Origin: Nonomuraea sp. SBT364 | Lineage (GTDB): Bacteria; Actinomycetota; Actinomycetes; Streptosporangiales; Streptosporangiaceae | Reading direction: 5' to 3' | NCBI RefSeq assembly: GCF_001083785.1 | Contig: NZ_LAVL01000082.1 | Location: 1 to 37,235, forward strand | Length of the DNA: 37,235 bases | In this document: in pieces, positions 1 to 8,886 of the stretch | Position numbering within the stretch: the first letter of the stretch is position 1 | How the letters are laid out: the number at the start of each line of letters is the position of its first letter | Program-made: the position numbers and the translations under genes | Notes under the pieces: model-generated | What the model was told of the DNA's origin: nothing | The model's database searches: none | The model's input: only the letters and a program-made list of their open reading frames with translations

Positions 1-4
1 CCCC

Positions 5-910
5 GTGCCCGGCCCGATGCCCCTCGGTCAGATGCCGCCCGGCCCGATGCCCCTCGGTCAGATGCCCTCCGGCCCCGTGTCCGGGCCTGTGGCGGGCGCT
101 CATCCGGGCCTTGGTCCGGGTGCCGGTCCCGTGCCGGGGGAGCGGCGGGCGCCGGTGGTGGCGGTGGTCGTCGGCGTGGCGGCGCTGCTCGCCGTCGTGG
201 CCGTCACGCTCTGGCTGACGTGGCCCTGGGTGGCGGCGCTGTTCGAGCCGGCGGACGAGGGCGGGCTGCCGTCCGGGCCGCGCACGCACGTGAACACCTG
301 GGTGCCGGCCCTGGCGGGAGCCCTCGTGTCCGTCGGCGTCGCCTACCTGGCCGCGCTCGGCATCGGCGGGCTGCGGCCGCTGGGCCGGGGCAGCGAGTGG
401 CTGCTGCTGCCGTTCGCGCCGTGGCTGTTCGTCGGCGCCGGCCCGCTCAGCATCGCCAACTGGAACACCCTGCGCGGCCTCGGCCTCATCGACACCTTCG
501 TGGCGCTGATCCCGCCGCTGCTGATCAGCGTCCCCGCGCTGGTCATCCTGACTCTGCTGTGCAAGGGCCTGGCCGCCAGGACCGACCGCGACTTCCTGAG
601 CGGCGTCCTGCTGCCCTCGCTGCCCATGGCGGGCATCCTGGTCCTGGCCGTCACCTTCCTGAACGCCCAGGACGTCCTGTGGCCCCTCCTGGTGGCCCAT
701 GATCCGGCCCTGGCCACCGCCCCCGTGGTCCAGGTGACGGCGCTCGGCCAGTTCACCGGCGGGCCGGTCCCGGCGGGGCTCGGCACCCCCCTGGTTGCCG
801 TCTTGCTCATGCTGGCCGCCGCCGTCGCCGCGCAGCTGTACTACCTGGACCGGCTGGCCGTCACCGTCGGCCGGGATACCGGTTCGCCGCGGACCGTCCC
901 TCTTGCGTAG
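5..910 (+). CDS. Multi-pass membrane protein, probably 5'-truncated by the window edge
   Basis: I do not recognise the family. The readable part is about 301 residues from a GTG at 5, but the reading frame begins inside a Met/Pro/Gly repeat, so the true start is probably upstream of the window. Residues 1-47 are low-complexity Pro/Gly/Met. A strong membrane segment follows at about 49-75, and four to five further hydrophobic segments lie between about 103 and 283, giving five or six passes in all. No catalytic motif is visible. The TAG stop (908-910) is 11 bp before the GTG of the acetyltransferase gene, so the two could be co-transcribed. A small integral membrane protein with a disordered cytoplasmic N-terminus is the safest description. 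Confidence 0.7.
   Translation: MPGPMPLGQMPPGPMPLGQMPSGPVSGPVAGAHPGLGPGAGPVPGERRAPVVAVVVGVAALLAVVAVTLWLTWPWVAALFEPADEGGLPSGPRTHVNTWVPALAGALVSVGVAYLAALGIGGLRPLGRGSEWLLLPFAPWLFVGAGPLSIANWNTLRGLGLIDTFVALIPPLLISVPALVILTLLCKGLAARTDRDFLSGVLLPSLPMAGILVLAVTFLNAQDVLWPLLVAHDPALATAPVVQVTALGQFTGGPVPAGLGTPLVAVLLMLAAAVAAQLYYLDRLAVTVGRDTGSPRTVPLA
8..67 (+). repeat. Two 30-bp tandem repeats coding for PGPMPLGQMP
   Basis: Positions 8-37 and 38-67 are the same 30-bp unit with only the last base different. Each encodes the ten residues PGPMPLGQMP. A degenerate third unit follows (SGPVSGPV). The array probably continues upstream of the window. In-frame units of this kind expand and contract by slippage and give a variable disordered N-terminus. 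Confidence 0.9.
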
Positions 911-921
911 GTTTGGGCACT

Positions 922-2082
922 GTGGAGATCCGTGACCTGACGGCCGACGACCTGGACGCCGCCCTCGACATCCGTAAGCGCGCGTTCGGGCTGCTGTCCG
1001 CCGCCGACATCACGAGCTGGCGCGCGACAGTGCTGCCCGACGTGGCCGAAGGCCGCTACCTCGGCGCCTCCGGCGGCGACCGGCTGACCGCGACGACCCG
1101 GCTCAGGCCGTTCACCCAGTGGTGGCACGGCAGGCCGCAGCCGCTCGCCGGGGTCGCGAGCGTCACCGTCAGCCCGGAGGACCGCGGGCGCGGCCTGGGC
1201 AGCTCGATCATGCGCGCCGCTCTGGAGCGGGCCGTCTCGATGGGCGACGCCGTGGCCGCGCTCTATCCGGCCACGACGCCGATCTACCGCAAGCTCGGCT
1301 TCGAGCACGCCGGGGCGCGGCACATCGTGACGCTCGCCGCCGAGGAGCTGCGGGTCCTCACGCCGGCGCAGCCGGTCAAAGTGCGCCGGATGGGGCCGGG
1401 CGACGCCGCCGAGGTCGTCTCGGTCCTGCACCGGGTGCACGGCGCGGCCCGCGCCAGCGGCCCCATCTCCTGGAACGAGACGATCTGGCGGCAGTGGCTC
1501 GGCGAGGAGGACGACTTCCTCTACCTGGCCGACGACGGCTTCGTCGTCTACCGCTGGAGCGGCTCCGACATCGAGGTCGAGAACCTCGTGGCGGGCTCCG
1601 CCGCGACCGCCGCGGCGCTGTGGTCGCTGGTGGGCACCGCCTCCTCGATCGCCAAGCGGGTCGTCGCCACCGTCGCCCCCGACGACCCCGTCCTGTGGCT
1701 GCTGCGCGAGCGCGGCAAGGAGCAGGTCGAGCAGACCCGGTGGATGTTCCGCGTGCTCGACGTGGCCGCGGCGGTGGAGCGGCGCGGCTACCCGGCGGGC
1801 GTGTCCGCCGCCGCGGTGGTGCGGGTGGACGACCCGCTGCGGCCCGCCAACTCCGGCGCTTGGCGGCTGGAGTTCTCCGGCGGCTCCGGCGCGGCCACGC
1901 GGCTGGACCGCGACCCGGCGGAGGGCACCCCGCTGCTCGGCGTCAACGCCCTGTCGGCCCTCTATGCCGGCGTCCCCGCCGCCACCCTGCGGCGCAGCGG
2001 CCTGATGTCCGGCGACGAGCGCCACGACGAGCTGCTCGACACCGTGTTCGCCGCCAAGCCGTACATGCTCGACTACTTCTGA
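922..2082 (+). CDS. Eis-like GNAT N-acetyltransferase
   Basis: 386 residues, close to the ~400 usual for the Eis family, which acetylates amine substrates including aminoglycosides using acetyl-CoA. The N-terminal GNAT domain carries the acetyl-CoA loop VTVSPEDRGRGLGS (81-94). Y122 in PIYRKLGF matches the position of the general-acid tyrosine of Mycobacterium Eis. The last residues are MLDYF; in Eis the C-terminal Phe carboxylate is the general base, and this protein also ends in Phe. A second GNAT-like region and an SCP2-like C-terminal domain are expected from the length. I prefer GTG 922 over TTG 913 because no Shine-Dalgarno sequence is present and a TAGGTT -10-like element (908-913) sits 8 nt upstream, which would suit a leaderless transcript. 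The natural substrate cannot be read from sequence. Confidence 0.85.
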   Translation: MEIRDLTADDLDAALDIRKRAFGLLSAADITSWRATVLPDVAEGRYLGASGGDRLTATTRLRPFTQWWHGRPQPLAGVASVTVSPEDRGRGLGSSIMRAALERAVSMGDAVAALYPATTPIYRKLGFEHAGARHIVTLAAEELRVLTPAQPVKVRRMGPGDAAEVVSVLHRVHGAARASGPISWNETIWRQWLGEEDDFLYLADDGFVVYRWSGSDIEVENLVAGSAATAAALWSLVGTASSIAKRVVATVAPDDPVLWLLRERGKEQVEQTRWMFRVLDVAAAVERRGYPAGVSAAAVVRVDDPLRPANSGAWRLEFSGGSGAATRLDRDPAEGTPLLGVNALSALYAGVPAATLRRSGLMSGDERHDELLDTVFAAKPYMLDYF

Positions 2083-2166
2083 CGGGCGCTTCCCTGTCCC
2101 TCCGACGGACGCTTCCCGTACCTCTGACGGGCGTTTTCCGTACTTCCGGCGGGCGTTTCCCGGTGC
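2078..2166 (+). repeat. Four degenerate 22-23 bp tandem repeats at the acetyltransferase gene 3' end
   Basis: Units at 2078-2100, 2101-2122, 2123-2144 and 2145-2166 follow the pattern TCyGACGGGCGyTTyCC plus a variable tail. The first unit contains the TGA stop of the acetyltransferase gene. The 11-mer TCTGACGGGCG in units 1 and 3 occurs again, inverted, in the array at the right end of the window. No open reading frame uses it, and it lies just upstream of the ruvC promoter. Confidence 0.8.
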
Positions 2167-2185
2167 GCGACCGGGCGCGCCGGGG

Positions 2186-2214
2186 TAGAGTCTCGTGCCG
2201 AACAGGTGTTCGGC
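2186..2214 (+). promoter_or_regulatory. ruvC promoter -10 with overlapping LexA (SOS) box
   Basis: A TAGAGT -10 element (2186-2191) is followed by the perfect inverted repeat GCCGAAC-AGGT-GTTCGGC (2197-2214). Its core CGAAC-N4-GTTCG matches the actinobacterial LexA operator consensus TCGAAC-N4-GTTCGA, differing only in the outermost base on each side. The box covers the expected transcription start (about 2198), the right place for repression. No convincing -35 was seen. DNA-damage induction of ruvCAB is inferred. Confidence 0.82.
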
Positions 2215-2233
2215 GGGGCGGGGAGGCAGACCG

Positions 2234-2881
2234 GTGCGGGTGATGGGCGTCGATCCGGGGCTGACCCGGTGCGGCATCGGAGCCGTCGAGGGCCGCCCCG
2301 GCGCGCCGCTCGCGCTGGTCGCCGTCGGGGTGATCCGCACGGGCGCCGACGAGGAGCTGGGCACCCGGCTGGTGGGCATCGAGGCCGGGATCGAGAGCTG
2401 GCTCGACGAGGTGCGCCCCGACGCCGTCGCCGTCGAGCGGGTCTTCAGCCAGCACAACGTGCGCACCGTCATGGGCACCGCCCAGGCCGCCGGGATCGCG
2501 GTGCTCTGCGCCGCCCGGCGCGGCCTCCCGGTGGCCCTGCACACGCCCTCCGAGGTCAAGGCCGCCATCACCGGCAGCGGCACGGCCGACAAGAAGCAGA
2601 TCGGCGCCATGGTGACCCGGCTGCTGCGCCTGAAGGAGATGCCCAGGCCGGCCGACGCGGCCGACGCGCTGGCGCTGGCCATCTGCCACGTCTGGCGCGG
2701 CGGCCCGCAGCACCGCCTGGCCGAGGCGCTCGCCACCGCCCAGCGCCGCGCCGCCGCAGGTCCCGCCCGGCGCGTCCCGGCGGGGCGGGCGGCCCCCGGG
2801 GCCTCCGCGGCCTCCGGGGCGGTCGCGGCGCGCGACGGCGAAGGGTCCCGGGAGAGTGTGACAGGAAAGGGCAAGCCGTGA
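2234..2881 (+). CDS. ruvC: Crossover junction endodeoxyribonuclease RuvC
   Basis: 215 residues. RuvC resolves Holliday junctions by paired nicks, working with RuvAB in recombinational repair. The RNase H-fold catalytic acids are all present: D7 in GVDPG, E68 in AVERVF, and D141 and D144 in the DAADAL motif. The start is GTG 2234, with GGGAGG (2221-2226) 7 nt upstream and the family N-terminus VRVMGVDPGLTRCG; the frame remains open to GTG 2195, but that codon lies inside the promoter and SOS box. The C-terminal ~45 residues are an Ala/Gly/Arg-rich tail beyond the usual core. The stop overlaps the ruvA start (GTGA, 2878-2881), implying translational coupling. In many actinobacteria a yebC-type gene precedes ruvC; here it is an acetyltransferase and a repeat array. 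Confidence 0.97.
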   Translation: MRVMGVDPGLTRCGIGAVEGRPGAPLALVAVGVIRTGADEELGTRLVGIEAGIESWLDEVRPDAVAVERVFSQHNVRTVMGTAQAAGIAVLCAARRGLPVALHTPSEVKAAITGSGTADKKQIGAMVTRLLRLKEMPRPADAADALALAICHVWRGGPQHRLAEALATAQRRAAAGPARRVPAGRAAPGASAASGAVAARDGEGSRESVTGKGKP

Positions 2882-3498
2882 TCGCGTCGGTGGCCGGGCG
2901 GGTGACCGCGATCGCTCCAGACGGGGCGGTCATCGAGGTCGGCGGCGTCGGCATCCTGACCCACTGCACCCCCGGCACGCTCGCCACGCTCAGGATGGGC
3001 GAGGAAGCGCGGCTGGCCACCTCGCTGGTCGTGCGCGAGGAGTCGCTCACGCTCTACGGCTTCGCCACCGACGACGAGCGGGCCGTGTTCGAGCTGCTGC
3101 AGACGGCCAGCGGCGTCGGGCCCAAGCTGGCCCTGGCGATGCTCGCCGTGCACCCGCCCAACGCATTGCGCGTCGCGGTCGCCGCCGCCGACCTCAAGGC
3201 GCTCACCCAGGTCCCCGGCATCGGGCAGAAGGGCGCCCAGCGGATCGTGCTGGAGCTCAAGGACCGCCTGGGCACCCCGGAGGAGGCGGTCAACGCCGCG
3301 ATCCGCGGCGACCGGCGCGTCGCCCTGTGGCGCGACCAGGTGCACTCCGGCCTGGTGGGGCTGGGCTATTCGGGCAGGGATGCCGACGAGGCCATCGCCG
3401 CCGTCGAGCCCGAGGCGGAGGCCGAGGTGGCCGCCGGGCGCTCCCCGCAGGTGGCCGTCCTGCTGAAGTCCGCGTTGCGAGCTCTGAGCGTCCGATGA
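2878..3498 (+). CDS. ruvA: Holliday junction branch migration protein RuvA
   Basis: 206 residues, the usual length. RuvA tetramers bind the four-way junction and load the RuvB motors. The N-terminal OB-fold (about 1-62) starts IASVAGRVTAI and contains GVGI and SLTLYGF. The helix-hairpin-helix region follows with GVGPKLALAML and VPGIGQKGAQRIVLELKD. The C-terminal domain III (about 150-206), which contacts RuvB, contains LVGLGYSGRDADEAI. The GTG start lies inside the last codons of ruvC. It is the second gene of the SOS-controlled ruvC-ruvA-ruvB set. Nothing is unusual. Confidence 0.97.
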   Translation: MIASVAGRVTAIAPDGAVIEVGGVGILTHCTPGTLATLRMGEEARLATSLVVREESLTLYGFATDDERAVFELLQTASGVGPKLALAMLAVHPPNALRVAVAAADLKALTQVPGIGQKGAQRIVLELKDRLGTPEEAVNAAIRGDRRVALWRDQVHSGLVGLGYSGRDADEAIAAVEPEAEAEVAAGRSPQVAVLLKSALRALSVR

Positions 3499-3569
3499 CA
3501 GCCGGTCGCCGGGCGGGTGCCGCGATGGGATGCTTGGCCCGTGCGCGGGTCGCGGGAGGCGGGTGAGCC

Positions 3570-4601
<1,032 letters not shown>

Positions 4602-4607
4602 TTACAG

Positions 4608-4623
4608 AACGGTTGCAACCGTT
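4608..4623. promoter_or_regulatory. Perfect 16-bp palindrome upstream of yajC, candidate operator
   Basis: AACGGTTGCAACCGTT is its own reverse complement. It overlaps a second near-palindrome TTGCAAC-C-GTTTCAA (4613-4627), with 6 of 7 arm positions matching, which resembles LacI-family half sites. As RNA it would give only a short stem with no uridine run, so a terminator is unlikely. It lies about 40 bp upstream of a candidate promoter for yajC-secD-secF. The binding factor is unknown. Confidence 0.55.
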
Positions 4624-4663
4624 TCAAATTGGGAACTTCCCCGCGCGCCGAAACGCTGCTTCG

Positions 4664-4693
4664 TTGCCGCGTTTCGCAACAACCGCCTACACT
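4664..4693 (+). promoter_or_regulatory. Candidate sigma70-type promoter for yajC-secD-secF
   Basis: TTGCCG (4664-4669), an 18-bp spacer and TACACT (4688-4693) give a plausible housekeeping promoter. It would start transcription about 115 nt before the yajC ATG. The stretch between ruvB and yajC (4602-4814) is visibly richer in A/T than its surroundings, as expected for a control region. Confidence 0.45.
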
Positions 4694-4814
4694 CCGTGGC
4701 TTGGCTGGCTGTGTAGGCTGACGGGCTGAGCGGCGCGGCCCGACGCAACGCACGGAATTTCCGGCGCGAGGCCGGTGTCAAACTTCTTTGTACGACGATG
4801 GAAGGTCGCCCCTG

Positions 4815-5186
4815 ATGGACATGGGACAACTCGGAAGCATCCTGCCGCTGATCCTTCTGGTGGTGGTGTTCTACTTCCTGCTGATCCGCCCGCAGCGCAA
4901 GCGCCAGCAGGAGGCGATCAAGATGCAGAACTCCCTGGCGCCCGGCGCCCGCGTGATGACCACCACCGGCCTGTTCGGCACGGTCGTCACGGTGGACAAC
5001 GAGGACGTCGTCCTGGAGGTGGCCCCCGGCATCGAGACCCGCTGGGTCAAGGCCGCCATCGGCCGCGTGGTGACGCCGGGTGAGCCGGTGGCCGACGAGC
5101 CCGTCATCGATGAGGGCGACGACACGGTCGCGGGCGAGAGCGGCACCGCGGACGGCGACCAGGACTCCAACACCAAGAAGTCCTGA
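4815..5186 (+). CDS. yajC: Preprotein translocase subunit YajC
   Basis: 123 residues. YajC is a small single-span protein that associates with SecDF at the Sec translocon. The N-terminal membrane segment (about 7-24) runs directly into the family motif RPQRKRQQE, followed by the soluble GARVMTTTGLFGTV region and an acidic, variable tail (residues ~90-123). I chose ATG 4815 because GGAAGG (4800-4805) lies 9 nt upstream; the frame is open back to a TTG at 4788, but that would put seven polar residues with no ribosome site before it. secD follows after 43 bp without a terminator, so these genes form one operon. Confidence 0.95.
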   Translation: MDMGQLGSILPLILLVVVFYFLLIRPQRKRQQEAIKMQNSLAPGARVMTTTGLFGTVVTVDNEDVVLEVAPGIETRWVKAAIGRVVTPGEPVADEPVIDEGDDTVAGESGTADGDQDSNTKKS

Positions 5187-5229
5187 GCAGGCTCAGCCAC
5201 CAACCCCTATCCGAAAGAACTGACGACCA

Positions 5230-7116
5230 GTGGCCCGACCGACCAGCAGCCACAGCAAGCCGGGGCGCACGCTCCTGCTGCTCCTGGCGCTCATCCTCGC
5301 CCTGGGCGGGACGATGTTCCTGCAGCAGGCGTTCACGCCCAAGCTGGGACTCGACCTCGCCGGTGGCACGACGGTGACGCTGTCACCCGTCACCCAGACC
5401 GGTGCGGCTCCGCCTGAGGAGATCCTGGACCGCGCGGTCAACATCATCCGCGACCGGGTCAACGGCACCGGCATCTCCGACGCAGAGGTCGCCAAGTCCG
5501 GCGACAACATCATCATCTCGATCCCGGGCGTCGGGCAGAGCGAGGCCATCAAGCTGGTCGCCACCACCGCGGAGCTGCGGTTCCGGCAGGTGCTCTGGAT
5601 GGAGCTCACGCAGCTCGGCCAGGAGCAGCTCGCCACGGAGGCGCCGACGCCCACGGGCTCGGCCTCGCCGGGCGCCTCCTCCTCCCCCGAAGCCTCCTCC
5701 CCGGCCTCTCCCGGCGCGTCGCCCGACGCCACCCCGGCCTCGCCGGACGCCTCGCCCGACGCCACGCCGTCGACGACGGTGCAGCCCCGGTCGATGCCGT
5801 CGCGCTCGCCGGCCGGTGACCAGCCGAGCGCGTCCCCGACGGGCAAGGCCCTGTCGTCGGCGCTGACCTCGCCGGTCCCGTCCCAGTCCCCGACCGCCAG
5901 GCAGGGTGACGACCGTCAGGGCGACGACAAGCAGGACGACAAGAAGGGTGACCAAAAGGGCGCCAAGGCGTCCGCCACCCCGACCCCGCAGCCGTCGCAG
6001 GACCCCAACGCGGGCATCAACACCCAGGGCGTCGACCCGGCGGTGCTCAAGCAGTTCCACGCGCTCGACTGCACCGACCCGAAGAACCGCGGCCAGGGCG
6101 TCCAGGACGACCCGAACAAGCAGTACGCCGCCTGTGAGGCCGACGGCAGCTTCAAGTACATCCTCGACGTCGCCAAGGTCGTCGGCACCGACATCGACAC
6201 CGCCACCTCGGGCGTCCAGCAGGGCAGCACCGAGTGGGTCGTCCAGCTCGACTTCAAGAGCAAGGGCGCCACGGAGTGGAGCAAGCTCACCTCCACCGCC
6301 TTCAACTCCCAGGAGCCGCGCAACAAGGTCGCGGTCGTCCTGGACGGCGTGGTCATCACCGCCCCGAACATCATCAGCCCCATCCCCGGCGGCCGCGCGG
6401 AGATCACCGGCGGCTTCGACCAGGTGAGCGCGGGCGAGCTGGCCGAGCAGCTCAAGTACGGCGCGCTCCCGCTGAAGTTCGAGCGCAGCTCCATCGACAC
6501 CGTCTCCTCGACCCTGGGCCAGGACCAGCTCGAAGGCGGCCTGGTCTCCGGCATCATCGGCCTGGCGCTGGTCGTCGTCTACTGTCTGCTCTACTACCGC
6601 GGCCTGGGCATCGTCGCCGTGCTGAGCCTCGTGGTGGCCTCGATCCTCACCTACACCGCCGTGGTCGTGCTCGGCCACAACGCCGGCTTCCGCCTGTCGC
6701 TGCCGCACATCATCGGCCTGGTGGTCTCCATCGGCATCACCGCCGACTCCTTCATCGTGTACTTCGAACGCATCCGTGATGAGATGAAGGAAGGCAGACG
6801 GTCGCTCCGCACGGCCGTCGAGGTGGCCTGGGTCCGCGCCCGGCGCACGATCCTGATCGCCGACGCCGTCATGTTCATCGCCGCGGTCGTGCTCTACCTG
6901 CTGGCGGTGGGCGGCGTGGCAGGGTTCGCGTTCGCGATGGGCCTGACCACGCTGATCGACATCGTGGTGGTGTTCATGTTCACGAAGCCGTTCATCGCGC
7001 TCCTGGCGAGGATGAAGTTCTTCGCCAAGGGGCACCCGCTGTCCGGCCTCGACGCCGAACGCATGAGCGTCGAATCCGCCGGCTCCGGCCGCAAGACCAC
7101 CCCGCAGGAGGCCTGA
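5230..7116 (+). CDS. secD: Protein translocase subunit SecD with a long low-complexity insertion
   Basis: 628 residues. SecD with SecF uses the proton gradient to pull exported proteins across the membrane. One N-terminal segment (about 14-31) is followed by the D1 motif LGLDLAGG (39-46) and the extracytoplasmic P1 domain. Five further membrane segments lie between about 440 and 600, including the conserved SIGITADSFIVYFERIRDE. Residues ~137-261 are an insertion of Ser/Pro/Ala/Asp repeats (SPDA-type) ending in a charged Lys/Asp/Gln block, so the protein is longer than most SecD. Shorter Pro-rich inserts are known in other actinobacterial SecD. The start is GTG 5230, with only a weak ribosome site. 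The stop is 1 bp before the secF ATG. Confidence 0.96.
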   Translation: MARPTSSHSKPGRTLLLLLALILALGGTMFLQQAFTPKLGLDLAGGTTVTLSPVTQTGAAPPEEILDRAVNIIRDRVNGTGISDAEVAKSGDNIIISIPGVGQSEAIKLVATTAELRFRQVLWMELTQLGQEQLATEAPTPTGSASPGASSSPEASSPASPGASPDATPASPDASPDATPSTTVQPRSMPSRSPAGDQPSASPTGKALSSALTSPVPSQSPTARQGDDRQGDDKQDDKKGDQKGAKASATPTPQPSQDPNAGINTQGVDPAVLKQFHALDCTDPKNRGQGVQDDPNKQYAACEADGSFKYILDVAKVVGTDIDTATSGVQQGSTEWVVQLDFKSKGATEWSKLTSTAFNSQEPRNKVAVVLDGVVITAPNIISPIPGGRAEITGGFDQVSAGELAEQLKYGALPLKFERSSIDTVSSTLGQDQLEGGLVSGIIGLALVVVYCLLYYRGLGIVAVLSLVVASILTYTAVVVLGHNAGFRLSLPHIIGLVVSIGITADSFIVYFERIRDEMKEGRRSLRTAVEVAWVRARRTILIADAVMFIAAVVLYLLAVGGVAGFAFAMGLTTLIDIVVVFMFTKPFIALLARMKFFAKGHPLSGLDAERMSVESAGSGRKTTPQEA

Positions 7117-7117
7117 G

Positions 7118-8122
7118 ATGGGATTGGGGCGTCGCCTCTATCGGGGCGAGATCGACGTCGACTTCGTCGGCAAGTGGCGGCTGTGGTACAGCCTGTCCGG
7201 GATTCTGCTGGCCATCTCCATCGCCGGGCTGCTGATCAACGGCCTCAACCTGGGCGTCGAGTTCAAGGGCGGATCCGTCTTCTCCTGGCAGCCGAAGTCG
7301 GCCGTCAGCATCGAGCAGGTCCGCGAGACGTTCCTGGACGAGGGCGTGCACCAGCCGATCGTGCAGACGGCCGGCGAGCGCTACCGGGTGACGACCGAGA
7401 CGCTGCCCGAGAGCACCACGCTCGAGATGCAGAACGTGATCGCCAAGGAGTACGGCGTCGCGGTCAACGAGGTCAACATCCAGTCGATCGGCGCCTCCTG
7501 GGGCGGTGAGGTGTCCACCAAGGCCTGGTGGGGCCTGGCCGCCTTCATGGTGGCGATCATCCTGTACCTGTCGATGGCGTTCGAGCCGAAGATGGCGCTG
7601 GCCGCGATCGTCGCGCTCATCCACGACCTGGTCATCACCGCGGGCATCTACGCCTGGTCGGGCTTCGAGGTCACCCCGGCGACCCTGCTGGGCTTCCTGA
7701 CGATCCTCGGCTACTCGCTGTACGACGCGGTCGTGGTGTTCGACATGATCAAGGAGGTCACGGCCAAGCTGGGCGCCACGTCGAAGCAGACCTACTCGAT
7801 GGCGGCCAACGACGCCCTGAACCACACGCTGATCCGGTCGCTGAACACCTCGCTGGTGGCGATCCTGCCGGTGGCGGCGATCCTGTTCATCGGCACCACG
7901 GTGCTGGGCGCGGGCACGCTGAAGGACCTGTCGCTGGCCCTGTTCGTCGGCATGATCGTCGGCACCTACTCCTCCATCTGCGTGGCCACGCCGCTGCTGG
8001 TGACGCTCAAGGAGCGGGAGCCGAAGTATCAGGCCATCGCCCGCCGGCTGGCCTCCACCGGCGGCGGCAAGGGCGCCAAGGGGTCGAAGGGCTCCAAAAG
8101 CGCGGCCGTAGCCAAGGGCTGA
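7118..8122 (+). CDS. secF: Protein translocase subunit SecF
   Basis: 334 residues, the partner of SecD in the Sec accessory complex. An N-terminal membrane segment (about 23-42) leads into NLGVEFKGGS (44-53), the actinobacterial version of the DFTGG motif. The extracytoplasmic domain follows, then five membrane segments from about 140 to 305 that include LGFLTILGYSLYDAVVVFD. The tail is basic and Gly/Lys/Ser-rich (GGGKGAKGSKGSKS). AGGAG (7106-7110) lies 7 nt before the ATG and inside the end of secD, so translation should be coupled. A strong terminator closes the operon. Confidence 0.97.
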   Translation: MGLGRRLYRGEIDVDFVGKWRLWYSLSGILLAISIAGLLINGLNLGVEFKGGSVFSWQPKSAVSIEQVRETFLDEGVHQPIVQTAGERYRVTTETLPESTTLEMQNVIAKEYGVAVNEVNIQSIGASWGGEVSTKAWWGLAAFMVAIILYLSMAFEPKMALAAIVALIHDLVITAGIYAWSGFEVTPATLLGFLTILGYSLYDAVVVFDMIKEVTAKLGATSKQTYSMAANDALNHTLIRSLNTSLVAILPVAAILFIGTTVLGAGTLKDLSLALFVGMIVGTYSSICVATPLLVTLKEREPKYQAIARRLASTGGGKGAKGSKGSKSAAVAKG

Positions 8123-8129
8123 CCCGCTT

Positions 8130-8170
8130 CGCCGACGCCCCCGCCCGACGACCGGGCGGGGGCGTCGGCG
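8130..8170. terminator. Terminator hairpin after secF (18-bp perfect stem)
   Basis: Positions 8130-8147 pair perfectly with 8153-8170 around the loop ACGAC, almost all G-C. No uridine tract follows, which is common for actinobacterial terminators. It ends the yajC-secD-secF transcript 8 bp past the secF stop. Confidence 0.85.
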
Positions 8171-8291
8171 TGCCTGAACGCCCCGGTGAGCGCCTGCCGG
8201 GCCGGCGACGGGCCACGGAGGCGCTGGTCGGAATACCGCCCGTCATGGGCCATCATGGAGCCCGCAAGCGTGGACGGCCCCGAGGAGTGAC

Positions 8292-8813
8292 GTGAAGACC
8301 GAGCTGAGCACGATGATCCTGGCACGCATCCGGGACATCCCCGACTATCCCCAGCCCGGAGTGCTGTTCAAGGACATCACCCCGCTGCTGGACGACCCGG
8401 TGGCGTTCGCGGCCGTGGTGGACGAGCTCGCGGGGCTGCACCAGGTCGACAAGATCGTCGGCATCGAGGCGCGCGGCTTCATCCTGGCCGCCCCGGTGGC
8501 CTACCGGGCCGCCGCGGGATTCGTACCGGTCAGGAAGAAGGGCAAACTGCCTGCCGCCACGCTGGAGGCGTCCTACGATCTGGAGTACGGTTCCGCGACC
8601 ATCGAGGTGCACGCCGACGCGTTCCAGCCCGGTGACCGCGTGCTCATCGTCGACGACGTGCTGGCCACCGGCGGCACGGCGGAGGCCACGGTCGAGCTCG
8701 TGAGCAGGGCCGGAGCCGAGGTCGTCGGCGTGGCCGTCCTGATGGAGCTCGCCTTCCTCAAGGGGCGCGAGCGCCTGACGGGAGTCGACACCCACGCCCT
8801 GGTGATCGTCTGA
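8292..8813 (+). CDS. apt: Adenine phosphoribosyltransferase
   Basis: 173 residues. The enzyme converts adenine and PRPP to AMP in purine salvage. The family N-terminal motif IPDYPQPGVLFKDITPLL is at residues 16-33, and the PRPP-binding signature VLIVDDVLATGGT at 117-129. VGIEARGF (57-64) and VPVRKKGKLP (78-87) also match. The start is GTG 8292 with AGGAG at 8283-8287, a short spacing of 4 nt. It lies between secF and rel, the same order as in Mycobacterium. A 73-bp gap separates it from rel, which has its own candidate -10 (TACACT, 8849-8854) and so may be transcribed separately. Confidence 0.96.
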   Translation: MKTELSTMILARIRDIPDYPQPGVLFKDITPLLDDPVAFAAVVDELAGLHQVDKIVGIEARGFILAAPVAYRAAAGFVPVRKKGKLPAATLEASYDLEYGSATIEVHADAFQPGDRVLIVDDVLATGGTAEATVELVSRAGAEVVGVAVLMELAFLKGRERLTGVDTHALVIV

Positions 8814-8886
8814 GCAGGACCCGCGGCGGGCCAGGTTCGCCGCCTGGATACACTGGGGGACCTGGACTCGAACGTGAGGAGTCTGT

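Noticed and set aside
841..3345. Long minus-strand open frame antisense to the Eis-like gene, ruvC and ruvA
   Set aside because: It covers well-supported genes on the other strand, its translation has no recognisable domain and is Gly/Arg/His-rich, and high GC keeps antisense frames open. The same applies to long antisense frames over rel, alaS and pheT.
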